Source of the DNA: Kumtagia sp044326205
GTDB taxonomy: Bacteria; Pseudomonadota; Alphaproteobacteria; Rhizobiales; Rhizobiaceae
Length of the DNA stretch: 64,000 nt
NCBI RefSeq assembly: GCF_044326205.1
Contig: NZ_JBIRCY010000030.1
Location: 1-64,000, forward strand
Direction: 5' to 3'
Part shown: positions 1 to 8,129 of the stretch, piece by piece
Layout: each line of letters begins with the position of its first letter
How positions within the stretch are numbered: position 1 is the first letter of the stretch
Position numbers and translations under genes: made by a program
Notes under the pieces: generated by a model
What the model was told of the DNA's origin: nothing
The model's input: only the letters and a program-made list of their open reading frames with translations
Database searches by the model: none

Positions 1-132
1 GCCTCACTATAATCTGCCACGGCTCGTCCTCCTGTGATGAGGATCGGCTCGGCCCGTCCGAGCAACCCTCGGACGCGCAGTGTAGGGCGAGCCACCTCAC
101 CTACAGAGGCGGACATACGGTCTTACACTTGA

Positions 133-1335
133 TCAACTGAACCGTTCACCGGGATGGGGGGAATATAGCCAGGCAAGTCCGTCATGGAGTTGCTGTTGCG
201 TGCGGGAGCCGAAGTGTCTCGCGCGAAGATCGGCCAGAAGCCCACTTACCTGGCAAAGTTCGATCATCTGTCGAGCCGAGAATTGGACTCGCGCGGTCCG
301 CAGATACCGTTTCTCAGCGTATTGCTCGAATGCGGACGGCAACTCTCCCGACGTCGCACGAACCTCTTCAATAAGTTGTGCAACGTCTTCGAGGGCCTGG
401 CAGGCGCCCTGGGCCATATACTGCAACATTGGGTGTGCGGCATCGCCAAGGACTGCTATTGCGCCGCGCGACCAGCCGCGGGTCGGGGTCCGATCCGTAA
501 CCATCCATTTGCGATCGGCCGTGAGCAGCTCAAGAAGGCGATGAACCGTTGGATGAAAGCCCGCATAGGGAGCCAACATCTCTCCACGACTTCCGACGAT
601 GTCCATAGGATCCAGGTCTCGATCAGCTTTGAACGTGACCACGAGATTGAACAGTTCTCCTGACCGCAATGGGTAATGCACAAAGTCGGCGTTCGGCCCG
701 GTCCACATGACGACCTCCGGCGCCCAAATGTCATCGGGAATTTGTTCACGTGGAACGACGCCCCGATAGACGATATATTTCGGCGCGGGAGGCAGCCCGT
801 CATTCATGATGTGGCGGCGCACCGCTGAACGCAAGCCATCAGCCCCAATGAGCGCATCCCCGTCGAAACGCCGGCCGTCGGCGAGCCTAATGCGTACGCC
901 TTGACCGGGCTCCTCTATCCCTTCGACGCGCGAGTTGGTCGCAAGATCGATATTCGAATTTCTCCGGCACGCCTCCAGCAAGAGTCCCAGAAGGTCGGCG
1001 CGATGAATTACGGCATAGGGATGTTCGAACCGCCCAACGAAATCATCACCAAGCCCAATCGTAACAATGTCCGTGCCATCGAAGCCGTCGCGCATGACAA
1101 GTGCAGGGGGCTTCCACGACCACTTGTCGAATTCTTTCAGCAATCCCAGCTGTTGAAGAGCCCGTGAGCCATTGGGGGCGATCTGGATACCCGCGCCCAC
1201 TTCGCGGAAATCCTCCGCTTGTTCGAGCACTTGAACCTGGAACCCGAGACTTGCGAGTCCAGCGGCAGCGGCCAGTCCGCCGATGCCTCCACCCACCATC
1301 AGAACCTTCCGGGATTTACCTACGTCGCGAGCCAT
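133..1335 (-). CDS. FAD-dependent aromatic-ring hydroxylase (3-hydroxybenzoate 6-monooxygenase-like)
   Basis: Single-component flavin monooxygenase of the PHBH/salicylate-hydroxylase fold, about 400 aa. An N-terminal Rossmann FAD-binding motif VGGGIGGLAAAAGLASLGF is followed by a mid-protein IGADGLRSAVRR motif, which corresponds to the DG motif, and a GDAAHPMLQYMAQGACQALED motif binding the FAD ribityl chain; all are typical of the family. The start is the ATG at 1335, preceded by GGGAGG; an upstream in-frame start at 1422 would add an Arg-rich leader without a ribosome site. It is the distal gene of a minus-strand cluster with gentisate 1,2-dioxygenase, so hydroxylation of 3-hydroxybenzoate (or a similar acid) to gentisate is the natural inference. 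Substrate is not proven by sequence. Confidence 0.85.
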   Translation of the reverse strand: MARDVGKSRKVLMVGGGIGGLAAAAGLASLGFQVQVLEQAEDFREVGAGIQIAPNGSRALQQLGLLKEFDKWSWKPPALVMRDGFDGTDIVTIGLGDDFVGRFEHPYAVIHRADLLGLLLEACRRNSNIDLATNSRVEGIEEPGQGVRIRLADGRRFDGDALIGADGLRSAVRRHIMNDGLPPAPKYIVYRGVVPREQIPDDIWAPEVVMWTGPNADFVHYPLRSGELFNLVVTFKADRDLDPMDIVGSRGEMLAPYAGFHPTVHRLLELLTADRKWMVTDRTPTRGWSRGAIAVLGDAAHPMLQYMAQGACQALEDVAQLIEEVRATSGELPSAFEQYAEKRYLRTARVQFSARQMIELCQVSGLLADLRARHFGSRTQQQLHDGLAWLYSPHPGERFS

Positions 1336-1515
1336 GTCGCCTCCCTTACCCATCGTGTTAGCACTCCACAACTGCATCCTACGGCGACGACTCGTGGCGT
1401 TGCGGCGCACCGATCCGTGCATCTATTTTTGACGATTGACACCGTACGGATCGGCCCTTCACGGCTAGTCGTGTTCACCCAACATTGTCGGGTAATTCTC
1501 TCGGGTCATCTGAAA

Positions 1516-1920
1516 TCAGCCGGTCTTGGAGCCGTTGATGAAGCCGGTTGCCTCGATCTCAACCTTGAGCTCCGGCGTCGCAAGCGCGCTGATCCCGATC
1601 AATGAGCAGGCCGGAAAATTGCCGGTAAAGAATTCCTCCCGCGCACGCCAGACTTCCTTGCGCTCGATGATGTCGGTCACGAAGATCGTCAACTTGACGA
1701 TATCGTTCATCGTCGCGCCGGCCGCCTCGACCAGGGCCTGAATTTTCTGGAATGCCTGGCGAGACTGCGAATACATATCCTTGCCGCCGGCCACATTACC
1801 TTCCAGGTCATGTGCCGTCATACCGGAAACGAAAAACTGATCTCCCACCACAAGGCAATTTGACCAGGTTTTTGGCGGAGCCTCCTTTACCTTGTCGCTG
1901 ATGATGCGCTCGATCGCCAT
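1516..1920 (-). CDS. RidA/YjgF-family protein (enamine/imine deaminase-like)
   Basis: Small 134 aa protein of the Rid superfamily, whose members form trimers and hydrolyse reactive enamines/imines or act in catabolic pathways. The conserved FVSGMTAHD block near the N-terminus and the LTIFVTDI and C-terminal VEIEATGFI blocks are visible. A GGAGAG ribosome site precedes the ATG at 1920. It lies between the FAD hydroxylase and the isomerase/hydrolase fusion on the same strand, so it is likely an accessory enzyme of the aromatic pathway. The usual arginine of the deaminating RidA subgroup is not seen in the expected C-terminal context, so the activity is uncertain. Confidence 0.8.
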   Translation of the reverse strand: MAIERIISDKVKEAPPKTWSNCLVVGDQFFVSGMTAHDLEGNVAGGKDMYSQSRQAFQKIQALVEAAGATMNDIVKLTIFVTDIIERKEVWRAREEFFTGNFPACSLIGISALATPELKVEIEATGFINGSKTG

Positions 1921-1979
1921 GATTTCTCTCCTGTTAGAATGCGATAGAAAGTTCGAACGGCCGCTAACTCGGTCCGACT

Positions 1980-2317
1980 AGTCCGCCGCAAATGCCGCAA
2001 TGCAAATGCCCAACTGCTGTTTAGCGCTCAAAGGACGGCCGCTCGCCTCGGTTTCGCCCACCTCGTAGCGGCGCTTGCGCCAGCAAGCGGTGGGGGTCTG
2101 ACGGGACCGCAGATCATCCCGCGATCGAGGCCCACCCATTCGGGGACGCGCGCGCCGGCCAAGAGGGTCTGGACCTAGATCCTGCTTCATGAAACGACCG
2201 CGGCAATCGTGTGTCTCTCCTCCCGCCGGACGGCTGCTCCGTATTGTTCCTTGTTGCGCCCCCGCAAACAGGCGAGCGGAGGCTGTTCGTGCGGCTTCGA
2301 ATATCAAACCATTCTGA
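1980..2317. other. Intergenic stretch without recognisable gene
   Basis: About 340 bases between the RidA-family gene and the stop of the fusion gene. A minus-strand reading frame runs through it, but its protein is Arg-rich, matches nothing I recognise and overlaps the end of the fusion gene. I see no tRNA, terminator hairpin or insertion-sequence end here. Confidence 0.5.
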
Positions 2318-3679
2318 TCACGCTGACGCGCTTGCTCGTTCCGCAACCTCGGCCCTCGCCTCGATGCGGGGAGCGATCACGGCTTCTACTCTGCCGACAT
2401 CTGCGATCTCGCCTTGAAGCTTGTCGCCAACCACAACCGGTCCGACTCCAGCAGGCGTTCCGGTGAAGATCACATCACCTGGGCGCAGATAATAATACTG
2501 CGAAAGGTTGGAGACGATTTCCTGAACCGACCAGATCATGTCGGCGACCTGCGCGTTCTGCTTGATGTCACCATTGACGCGCAGGACAATTTGCCCGGCC
2601 GGGTCGCCGTCCAGATCCTCGGCCGCCTTGATCGGCCCGAGCACGGCAGACCTCTCGAAAGCCTTTCCGAGCTCCCACGGCCGCCCCTTGTCGCGAGCCG
2701 CAAGCTGAAGGTCGCGGCGGGTCATGTCGAGGCCAGCGGCGTAGCCGAAGATCGCGCGCGAGGCCTCTTCGGGGGTTACAGGCGACGAGATCGGTTCGCC
2801 TAAGACGACGACCAGCTCCATCTCGTACTCATATTTGGTTGTTCCCAAAGGATAGGGAATGCGCGCGCCACTACGCACCAACGCATCAAGCGGCTTCATG
2901 AAGAAGAATGGGGCTTCGCGTGTTGGATCCACGCCCATCTCGCGGGCATGCTCGGAGTAGTTCCGACCAACACAGAAGATGCGGTTCACTGCGACGCTTG
3001 CTTCGCGGCCGGCCACGGGCACCGTGACCGCGACGCCGGTAGCGAACAGAACGTCGCCATCGGCCGCCGCCAAGGCACTGCCATAACCCGCTTCGTTGAG
3101 GTAGCGTTTGAGGGCGCTGACGCGGTCGGATCCCCAAAACTTCTCGCCATCGACCACGAAGAACGGAACGCCGAGGACACCACTTTCGTCACACCAAGCG
3201 GCGTTGTCAGCCAACTCTCGTTCAATGGCAGCAGCGTCCGCTTTTGCGGCGTAGATGTCGTCATCGGTGACGCCCACGTCGCGAGCCAGAGCGTCCACAG
3301 TGGCTGCGTCGCTGATGTTCTTGCCGTGCGACCAGTACGCGCGGCTGACGCGAACCGTGTAGGCCTCGAATAGCTCCGGCCTGTTTCGCAGCAGCCACAA
3401 GCCAAGGTGGGTAGCCGCCGACACGTCGGTCAGCCGCCACTCCGGCGGAGCCCAATCCAGCCCACGCCAACGGGCGCGCCGCTCGCAATCCTGGCGATTG
3501 TAAGGAAACCGCGGGTTCTGCTGTGTGATCGGCAAACTGGATGGCCGAGGCACCTCTTTGACCAGGCACCAATCGATTTCGACCCGGTAGAGTCTCTTCA
3601 GCGCGAACAGATCATCGACGACCAAGGCGCAGAACGGGCTGCGGTAGTTAAAGACGACTTTTAATTTTGGCAATGACAT
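2318..3679 (-). CDS. Fused DsbA/HCCA-isomerase-like domain and fumarylacetoacetate-hydrolase-family domain
   Basis: Protein of 453 aa with two enzymatic halves. Residues 1 to about 205 look like the thioredoxin-fold 2-hydroxychromene-2-carboxylate isomerase/kappa-GST family (NYRSPFCALV near the N-terminus, GVLGVPFFVVDGEKFWGSDR near residue 170). Residues about 220-440 are a FAH domain with CVGRNYSEHAREMG, the metal-binding YEYEMELVVVLG, GLDMTRRDLQ and GDVIFTGTPAGVGPV. Next to gentisate 1,2-dioxygenase the expected steps are maleylpyruvate isomerisation and fumarylpyruvate hydrolysis, so one polypeptide may do both. That function is inference: ordinary maleylpyruvate isomerases are zeta-GSTs or DinB-like proteins. 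The ATG at 3679 follows an AGGA site. Confidence 0.85.
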   Translation of the reverse strand: MSLPKLKVVFNYRSPFCALVVDDLFALKRLYRVEIDWCLVKEVPRPSSLPITQQNPRFPYNRQDCERRARWRGLDWAPPEWRLTDVSAATHLGLWLLRNRPELFEAYTVRVSRAYWSHGKNISDAATVDALARDVGVTDDDIYAAKADAAAIERELADNAAWCDESGVLGVPFFVVDGEKFWGSDRVSALKRYLNEAGYGSALAAADGDVLFATGVAVTVPVAGREASVAVNRIFCVGRNYSEHAREMGVDPTREAPFFFMKPLDALVRSGARIPYPLGTTKYEYEMELVVVLGEPISSPVTPEEASRAIFGYAAGLDMTRRDLQLAARDKGRPWELGKAFERSAVLGPIKAAEDLDGDPAGQIVLRVNGDIKQNAQVADMIWSVQEIVSNLSQYYYLRPGDVIFTGTPAGVGPVVVGDKLQGEIADVGRVEAVIAPRIEARAEVAERASASA

Positions 3680-3711
3680 GTACGAAGATCCTAGCGCCCG
3701 GATTGCTTGGC

Positions 3712-4797
3712 TTACGGGTTGAATTTCGAGGTTATCTGCTGGTGGCCATCATTCGGCTCGAAGGGCTGTTCCCGGAACATGCCCAGCACCTCCAGCACAG
3801 GCTGGTCAGTAATCGAGAACAGGAAGGCATCGTTGCCTTTGCAGTGGTGCTCGTGCCACGCCCATGTCGGCACGACGAAGACATCGCCACGTCCCCAGTG
3901 GAATTCGACTCCATTGATGACGCAAACGCCTTCACCTCCGATCACAAAATAGACCGTGCTTGAGGTCGACCGATGCGCCTTCGTCTTGGTTCCAGCGTTC
4001 AGGAGCTGCGCGCGACAAGACAACGTTGGCAAGGTCGGGCCCGAGTTGATCGGGTTTACGTATTCAAGGATCACCCCATCAAAGGGGCCGGCCTCAGCGC
4101 TCCTGGCGTTTTGCAGCGCCTCATGCATCTCAACCCACGGATATCGAAGCGTCGGCTGCGATTCCGGATACCTTCCCCAACCCGTTGGCCGATACATGCC
4201 CAGCTGCTGGCGCGAGAAATTGTCAGGCCTGTCTGGACAGACCTCACCCTCGCCCGGCTCAAAAACGCTTGCCTGCAAGAGATTCACCAGAGGAAAATCC
4301 AGAGCGTCCAGCCAGATGATGTCGTCCTGCGTCTCATTAGCGTGCTCGTGCCAGGCGTGCGCCGGAGTAAGGAGAAGATCGTTCTCCTCCATCATAAGCC
4401 GCTCGCCTTGGACCTTTGTGTAGACCGCACCGCCCTGGCTGCGCGCAGCAAACCGGATCGCCCCGGCCATATGGCGATGCGCCGGGGCTCGCTCGCCGGC
4501 ACGAACCAGTTGAAACGCCGTCGCGATCGTATGGCTGGTACTGTAATAGGGCGTCAGATCAGGATTCACATGCTCCATCGAGCGGCGCTCCGCACCGCGC
4601 TCTGGGGTGATGAGATCGCCCGCGCGCATCAGAAGCGGAATGATATCGTCCCAACGCCACAGCCAAGGCCGATAGTTGACCCTCGGCTCGCGCGCGACGA
4701 ACTCCGACACATACTTCCACGTCGGCGCCATATTGGCGCGCGCCAGATCCTCGTGCAGATGGTTCAGGGAGTCGTTCTTAAGCATCGAGTTCATCAT
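3712..4797 (-). CDS. Gentisate 1,2-dioxygenase-like bicupin
   Basis: Protein of about 361 aa with two cupin domains. The N-terminal one carries the iron-binding type motif in AGERAPAHRHMAGAIRF and TPAHAWHEHAN; the C-terminal one has AHRSTSSTVYFVIGGEG and PTWAWHEHH. This is the arrangement of gentisate 1,2-dioxygenases, Fe(II) enzymes that cleave gentisate to maleylpyruvate in the cytoplasm. It is the first gene of the minus-strand gentisate cluster, 32 bases upstream of the fusion gene. Two adjacent ATGs (4797 and 4794) follow GGGAAGAGG, so the exact start is uncertain. A 10-bp inverted repeat lies just upstream and is the likely control site. 1-Hydroxy-2-naphthoate or salicylate dioxygenase are alternatives within the family. 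Confidence 0.88.
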   Translation of the reverse strand: MMNSMLKNDSLNHLHEDLARANMAPTWKYVSEFVAREPRVNYRPWLWRWDDIIPLLMRAGDLITPERGAERRSMEHVNPDLTPYYSTSHTIATAFQLVRAGERAPAHRHMAGAIRFAARSQGGAVYTKVQGERLMMEENDLLLTPAHAWHEHANETQDDIIWLDALDFPLVNLLQASVFEPGEGEVCPDRPDNFSRQQLGMYRPTGWGRYPESQPTLRYPWVEMHEALQNARSAEAGPFDGVILEYVNPINSGPTLPTLSCRAQLLNAGTKTKAHRSTSSTVYFVIGGEGVCVINGVEFHWGRGDVFVVPTWAWHEHHCKGNDAFLFSITDQPVLEVLGMFREQPFEPNDGHQQITSKFNP

Positions 4798-4838
4798 CCT
4801 CTTCCCAGCCACGTTGCAGCAATCAATCGATAATACAG

Positions 4839-4875
4839 CATTTTACCGCTTGTCAATTATTTTCTCGATAAAATG
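4839..4875. promoter_or_regulatory. Palindromic operator, copy 1, between gentisate dioxygenase and ABC genes
   Basis: The sequence shows CATTTTACCG, 17 bases, then CGATAAAATG: a 10-bp inverted repeat with one mismatch, in the AT-rich gap between two divergent genes. The same arms with the same 17-base spacing recur at 14535-14571. The shared architecture points to one dimeric regulator acting on both places. The protein is not encoded nearby as far as I can see. Confidence 0.65.
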
Positions 4876-4999
4876 TTGACGGGTGCGCGGGTATGATCTT
4901 AAGCTAGTGACATTGCCGCAACGACGAGCATCCAAAACGGTCGGCGCGACCGGACCGATCAGAGCGGTGCGCATGCTTTCACCAAGGGAGGAAACGAAC

Positions 5000-5797
5000 A
5001 TGAACTTGACGCGTCGCAAGCTGCTGCCGCTTGCCGCAGCCATCGGTTTTGTAGTCATTCAGCCTACGGCCCACGCCCAGGCGGTCTTGAATGCGGGGGC
5101 ATATCCCAACAACCCCCCTTTTGAGTTCAAGAACAAAGACGGCCATTTCGAAGGTTTCGATGTCGATATCGTCACCGAGGCAGCCAAGCGAATTGGCGTA
5201 GATCTCAATGTCGCCGAATACGATTTCCCGCCGTTGTTTTCGGCAACGAGTTCCGGCCGCATCGATATCGCAATCGCTTCGATCACCATAACAAAGGACC
5301 GGCTGGAGTCTCACTCCTTCACGCAGCCCTACTATGATGCAGACATGGGCGTTGCGACCAGAAAAGACAGCCAGATCAGAGGCGTCAAGGATCTGAAAGG
5401 CAAGGTTGTCGGCGTGCAATCCGGTTCGACCGGCGAAACCTGGGTCAGACAAAATCAGGCATCAAATGAAATTGCCGATGTAAAAGGCTATAATGAGCAG
5501 CAGCAACTTCTTCTCGATCTGCTGTCTGGCCGCGTCGATGCAATGGTTAGCGACGTCCCCGGAATGGAATACGCCTTCATCAAGATGAAAGACCTTGAAG
5601 TTCGCGAACATATAAAGTCCGGGGATCAGTATGGACTCATGATGACAAAAGATAGCCCGCTCTTTGTCAGGGTCAATGACGCGATTGGCGCAATGAAGCG
5701 GGACGGAACAATGGAAAAACTGCATGAGAAATGGTTTGGATCAAAACCAATTGAAGGTTCTTCGACTATAACTGAGTTGGAAATTCCTAGACTTTGA
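5000..5797 (+). CDS. ABC transporter periplasmic substrate-binding protein (family 3, polar amino acid type)
   Basis: Protein of 265 aa with a Sec signal peptide (MNLTRRKLLPLAAAIG... ending in AHA-QA). The mature part has the family 3 pattern: NPPFEFKNKDGHFEGFDVDI, then DRLESHSFTQPYYDADMGV, then a VGVQSGSTGE loop. These proteins deliver amino acids or small organic acids to an inner-membrane permease. The start at 5000 is set by AGGGAGG at 4985-4991; a longer frame exists upstream but would bury the signal peptide. It is divergent from the gentisate operon, so the ligand may be an aromatic acid or amine feeding that pathway, which is inference. Confidence 0.9.
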   Translation: MNLTRRKLLPLAAAIGFVVIQPTAHAQAVLNAGAYPNNPPFEFKNKDGHFEGFDVDIVTEAAKRIGVDLNVAEYDFPPLFSATSSGRIDIAIASITITKDRLESHSFTQPYYDADMGVATRKDSQIRGVKDLKGKVVGVQSGSTGETWVRQNQASNEIADVKGYNEQQQLLLDLLSGRVDAMVSDVPGMEYAFIKMKDLEVREHIKSGDQYGLMMTKDSPLFVRVNDAIGAMKRDGTMEKLHEKWFGSKPIEGSSTITELEIPRL

Positions 5798-5866
5798 GCA
5801 TTAACTTCTACTAAACCTGCCCAATGACTCTTAGAGATCGAGGCTCCGATTGAGGAGCCGCGACAG

Positions 5867-6553
5867 TTGGCATCGGCAATGCACCTGCTGGACACATTCT
5901 TCAATGCCGGAATCCTGTATTCCGCTTTGCCATCGCTGGTGCGTGGCTTCATCAGCACTTTGTTGCTTGGCCTGCTGAGCATAGGCATCGGCTTGCCGGC
6001 CGGCCTCTTGGTCAGTGTCGTCCGGCTCTACGCGCCAGCGCCACTTCGCTATCTCGCTATCATTTATATCGACATCTTCCGTGCAATGCCGGTCTTGGTT
6101 CTTCTTATACTTGTCTATTATGCCCTGCCGTTTGTCGGCATCCGGCTGTCCTCCTGGGTCTCCGCAGTGCTAACCTTCTCAGTCGTATTCGCCGCCTATT
6201 CGGCGGAAGTCTTTCGGACGGGCATTGAGAGCATTCACAAGGGGCAGTTTGAGGCAGCACGGTCGCTCGGCATGCCATTTCTGCTGACGCTACGCAAAGT
6301 GATCTTGCCGCAGGCAGTGCGAGCCGTAATCCCCACGATCACCAGCTACTGTGTCTCGATGTTCAAAGACACGTCCCTAGCTTCCACCGTCGCCCTGCCA
6401 GAACTGTTGAAAGAAGCCAACGACGCCCAGTCGCTCTACGCCAATCCGTCGCCTTTGATCGGCGCCGCGATTGTCTATGTGATTTTCCTGTGGCCGATGG
6501 TGCGGCTGGTCGGCGTATTGGAGCGTCACGCAAAAACCGACAAGAAACGGTGA
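5867..6553 (+). CDS. ABC transporter permease, HisM/GlnP type
   Basis: Protein of 228 aa with about five hydrophobic segments. The cytoplasmic EAA loop FEAARSLGMPFLLTLRKVILPQA, which docks the ATPase, is intact. A TTG at 5867, nine bases after GAGGAG, is the best supported start; an ATG follows at 5879. The ribosome site lies in a small inverted repeat (GGCTCC-N6-GGAGCC at 5842-5859), which could dampen initiation. It belongs with the binding protein 70 bases upstream. No ATPase gene follows; the next 450 bases are debris and then an IS630 element, so the transporter is incomplete here unless it borrows an ATPase. Confidence 0.88.
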   Translation: MASAMHLLDTFFNAGILYSALPSLVRGFISTLLLGLLSIGIGLPAGLLVSVVRLYAPAPLRYLAIIYIDIFRAMPVLVLLILVYYALPFVGIRLSSWVSAVLTFSVVFAAYSAEVFRTGIESIHKGQFEAARSLGMPFLLTLRKVILPQAVRAVIPTITSYCVSMFKDTSLASTVALPELLKEANDAQSLYANPSPLIGAAIVYVIFLWPMVRLVGVLERHAKTDKKR

Positions 6554-6583
6554 TCACACTGATGTCGCAATGTATCCCTTCGG

Positions 6584-6770
6584 TCAGGCGGCCTTGCGAC
6601 TGCCGGTTTGATGCGACCAGTTCCAGCGGAGGAGCTCGGCGAGCCTGTACTGCTGAGTATTGGCGACGCCCAGCGCGATGCCGCGTAGCCACAGAAAGCG
6701 GCCAAACTCCACAATCCGTCGCGCCAGTTCGCCCCGGCTATCTACACCTCGGCCTTTATCTCTAGAGGGA
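6584..6770 (-). pseudogene. Degenerate coding remnant, unidentified
   Basis: On the minus strand a frame of about 60 codons ends with RLAELLRWNWSHQTG followed by a stop. The LAELLRWNW piece resembles the LDELLPWNW ending of IS66-type transposases, but the residues before it do not match well. It begins without a start codon and is probably a piece of a mobile element lying between the ABC permease and the IS630 insertion. Confidence 0.25.
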
Positions 6771-6840
6771 TAATCAGAGGGCTTATCGGCCGATCATGCT
6801 GTGCCGCGCCGGTTGGAACCGTCATGTCGCTGGTGGAACA

Positions 6841-6895
6841 AATTTGACATTCGCATCCCATTTGACATCCCGCGGAAACATGCGAATGTTAAATT
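6841..6895. repeat. Inverted repeat, arms AATTTGACATTCGCAT
   Basis: Arms at 6841-6856 and 6880-6895 match in inverted orientation over 16 bases with one mismatch, with a 23-base loop that contains a further TTTGACAT. It looks like an insertion-sequence end, a solo element or an operator; nothing adjacent identifies it. Confidence 0.55.
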
Positions 6896-6924
6896 CACCG
6901 TTCCAATAGAATCATATACTTGGT

Positions 6925-7000
6925 TAGTGGTCATTTGATTCTGACATTTGCCTGAGCGGCCTGTATCAGTGGGATTCCAAATGTCAGAATCGGACCACTA
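6925..7000. repeat. Long inverted repeat with TAGTGGTC and GATTCTGACATTTG arms
   Basis: TAGTGGTC (6925-6932) and GATTCTGACATTTG (6937-6950) are answered by CAAATGTCAGAATC (6978-6991) and GACCACTA (6993-7000). The pair reads as two terminal repeats of an insertion sequence brought together, or as a small non-autonomous element. The IS630 element is inserted exactly at its right edge. Confidence 0.55.
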
Positions 7001-7079
7001 GAGCGTCGGGCGGGAAGAGTGAATCGCGGGTTTCGCAGTCGTTGAAAGTCTGATTCCATGGCGGCAGGAGGTAGTTGTC

Positions 7080-8080
7080 ATGGGAAAGCCGATCTCGTCG
7101 GACTTGCGGGAACGTATCGTGCGCGGGGTGGAAGCTGGCCAATCACGCCGCGCCATGGCGGCTCGGTTCGAGGTCGCGCCCTCGACGGCGGTGCGGCTTC
7201 AGGCGCGCTACGCGGCGACCGGGTCGGTCGCGCCGGCCAGGCAGGGCCGCCCCAAGGGCTCTGGCAAACTTGGTCCTTACCGCGAGGCCGTCATCGGCAA
7301 GGTGAGGGACAAGCCCGACATCACCATGCCGGACCTCGCCATCTGGCTCGAGGCTGAGCACGGGGTGAGCGTCGATCCGTCGAACCTGTCCAAGTTCCTG
7401 TGCCGGGAGGGCTTCACATATAAAAAAACAGTTGCTGGCCTCGGAGCAAGAACGCAGTGATGTGAAGGCGGCACGCCGCGAATGGCTGGACCGCCGCCAG
7501 CCCTTCATGCGCGCCCAGCCGGCGCGGCTGGTGTTCATCGATGGTGAGGCGGGAAAGAAATCGTGGATGGACCCGCGATTTCCCGCCGAACGGCGTCAAG
7601 ACCAACATGACGCCGCTGCGAGGGCGCAGCCCTTGTGGCGAACGGCTGCCGGCCCACGCCCCGTTCGGCAAATGGCAAACCCAGACCTTCATAGCGGGCC
7701 TGCGATGCGATGAACTCATCGCCCCCTGGGTCATCGAAGGGGCAATGGATGGCGCTGCTTTCGATGCCTATGTCGAGACCCAGTTGGCGCCCTGCCTGAG
7801 ACCCGGCGAGGCAGTGCTTCTCGACAACCTCAACGTCCACAAGAGCCCACGCGCCGCAAAGACCCTCGCTGCACGCGGTTCATGGTTCCTGTTCCTGCCC
7901 AAATACTCTCCCGATCTCAATCCGATCGAGATGGCCTTCGCCAAGCTCAAACACTGGCTGCGCAAGGCCGCGGCCCGAACCTACGACGATCTCTGGCGCG
8001 CTATCGGCAACGTATGCGACCTCTTCAGCCCCGATGAATGTTGGAACTATCTCAAGCAAACAGGATACGTTGCATATTAA
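7080..8080 (+). pseudogene. IS630 transposase, frame-shifted and interrupted
   Basis: The first part (7080-7460) has a helix-turn-helix and linker: SDLRERIVRGVEAGQSRRAMA and ARQGRPKGSGKLGP. At A7 (7422-7428) the frame must shift to reach LLASEQERSDVKAARREWL; such slippery runs are common programmed frameshifts in this family. Near the first catalytic Asp (LVFID) a hairpin-bearing insertion shifts the frame again. The rest (GRSPCGERLPAHAPFGKWQ, the second Asp in VLLDNLNVHKS, and the final Glu in SPDLNPIEMAFAK) is intact in a third frame. The insertion should abolish activity, which would make this copy dead unless helped in trans. Confidence 0.8.
7548..7587. repeat. Small palindromic insertion inside the transposase
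   Basis: GGCGGGAAA (7548-7556) and TTTCCCGCC (7579-7587) form a perfect 9-bp inverted repeat around a 22-base loop. It falls between FID and the KTNMTPLRG block, where IS630 proteins normally run continuously, so it looks like an inserted short palindrome. Confidence 0.55.
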
Positions 8081-8129
8081 TCGCCCGACGCTCTAGTTGA
8101 TCGTAAGCAGGGCGTCCGGAAAGAAGACA

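Larger units (their letters stand above)
7001..8093 (+). mobile_element. IS630-family insertion sequence, complete with ends
   Basis: The element is bounded by 12-bp inverted repeats (GAGCGTCGGGCG at 7001 and its complement ending at 8093) and flanked on both sides by TA (6999-7000 and 8094-8095), the target duplicated by IS630/Tc1 elements. Length is 1093 bp. It carries one transposase region split over three frames. It sits between debris on the left and the decayed pntA on the right, about 35 bases before the old pntA start. Confidence 0.88.

Noticed and set aside
1978..2346. Minus-strand 122-codon frame after the RidA-family gene
   Set aside because: Arg-rich protein without recognisable motifs; overlaps the 3' end of the fusion gene and has no ribosome site.
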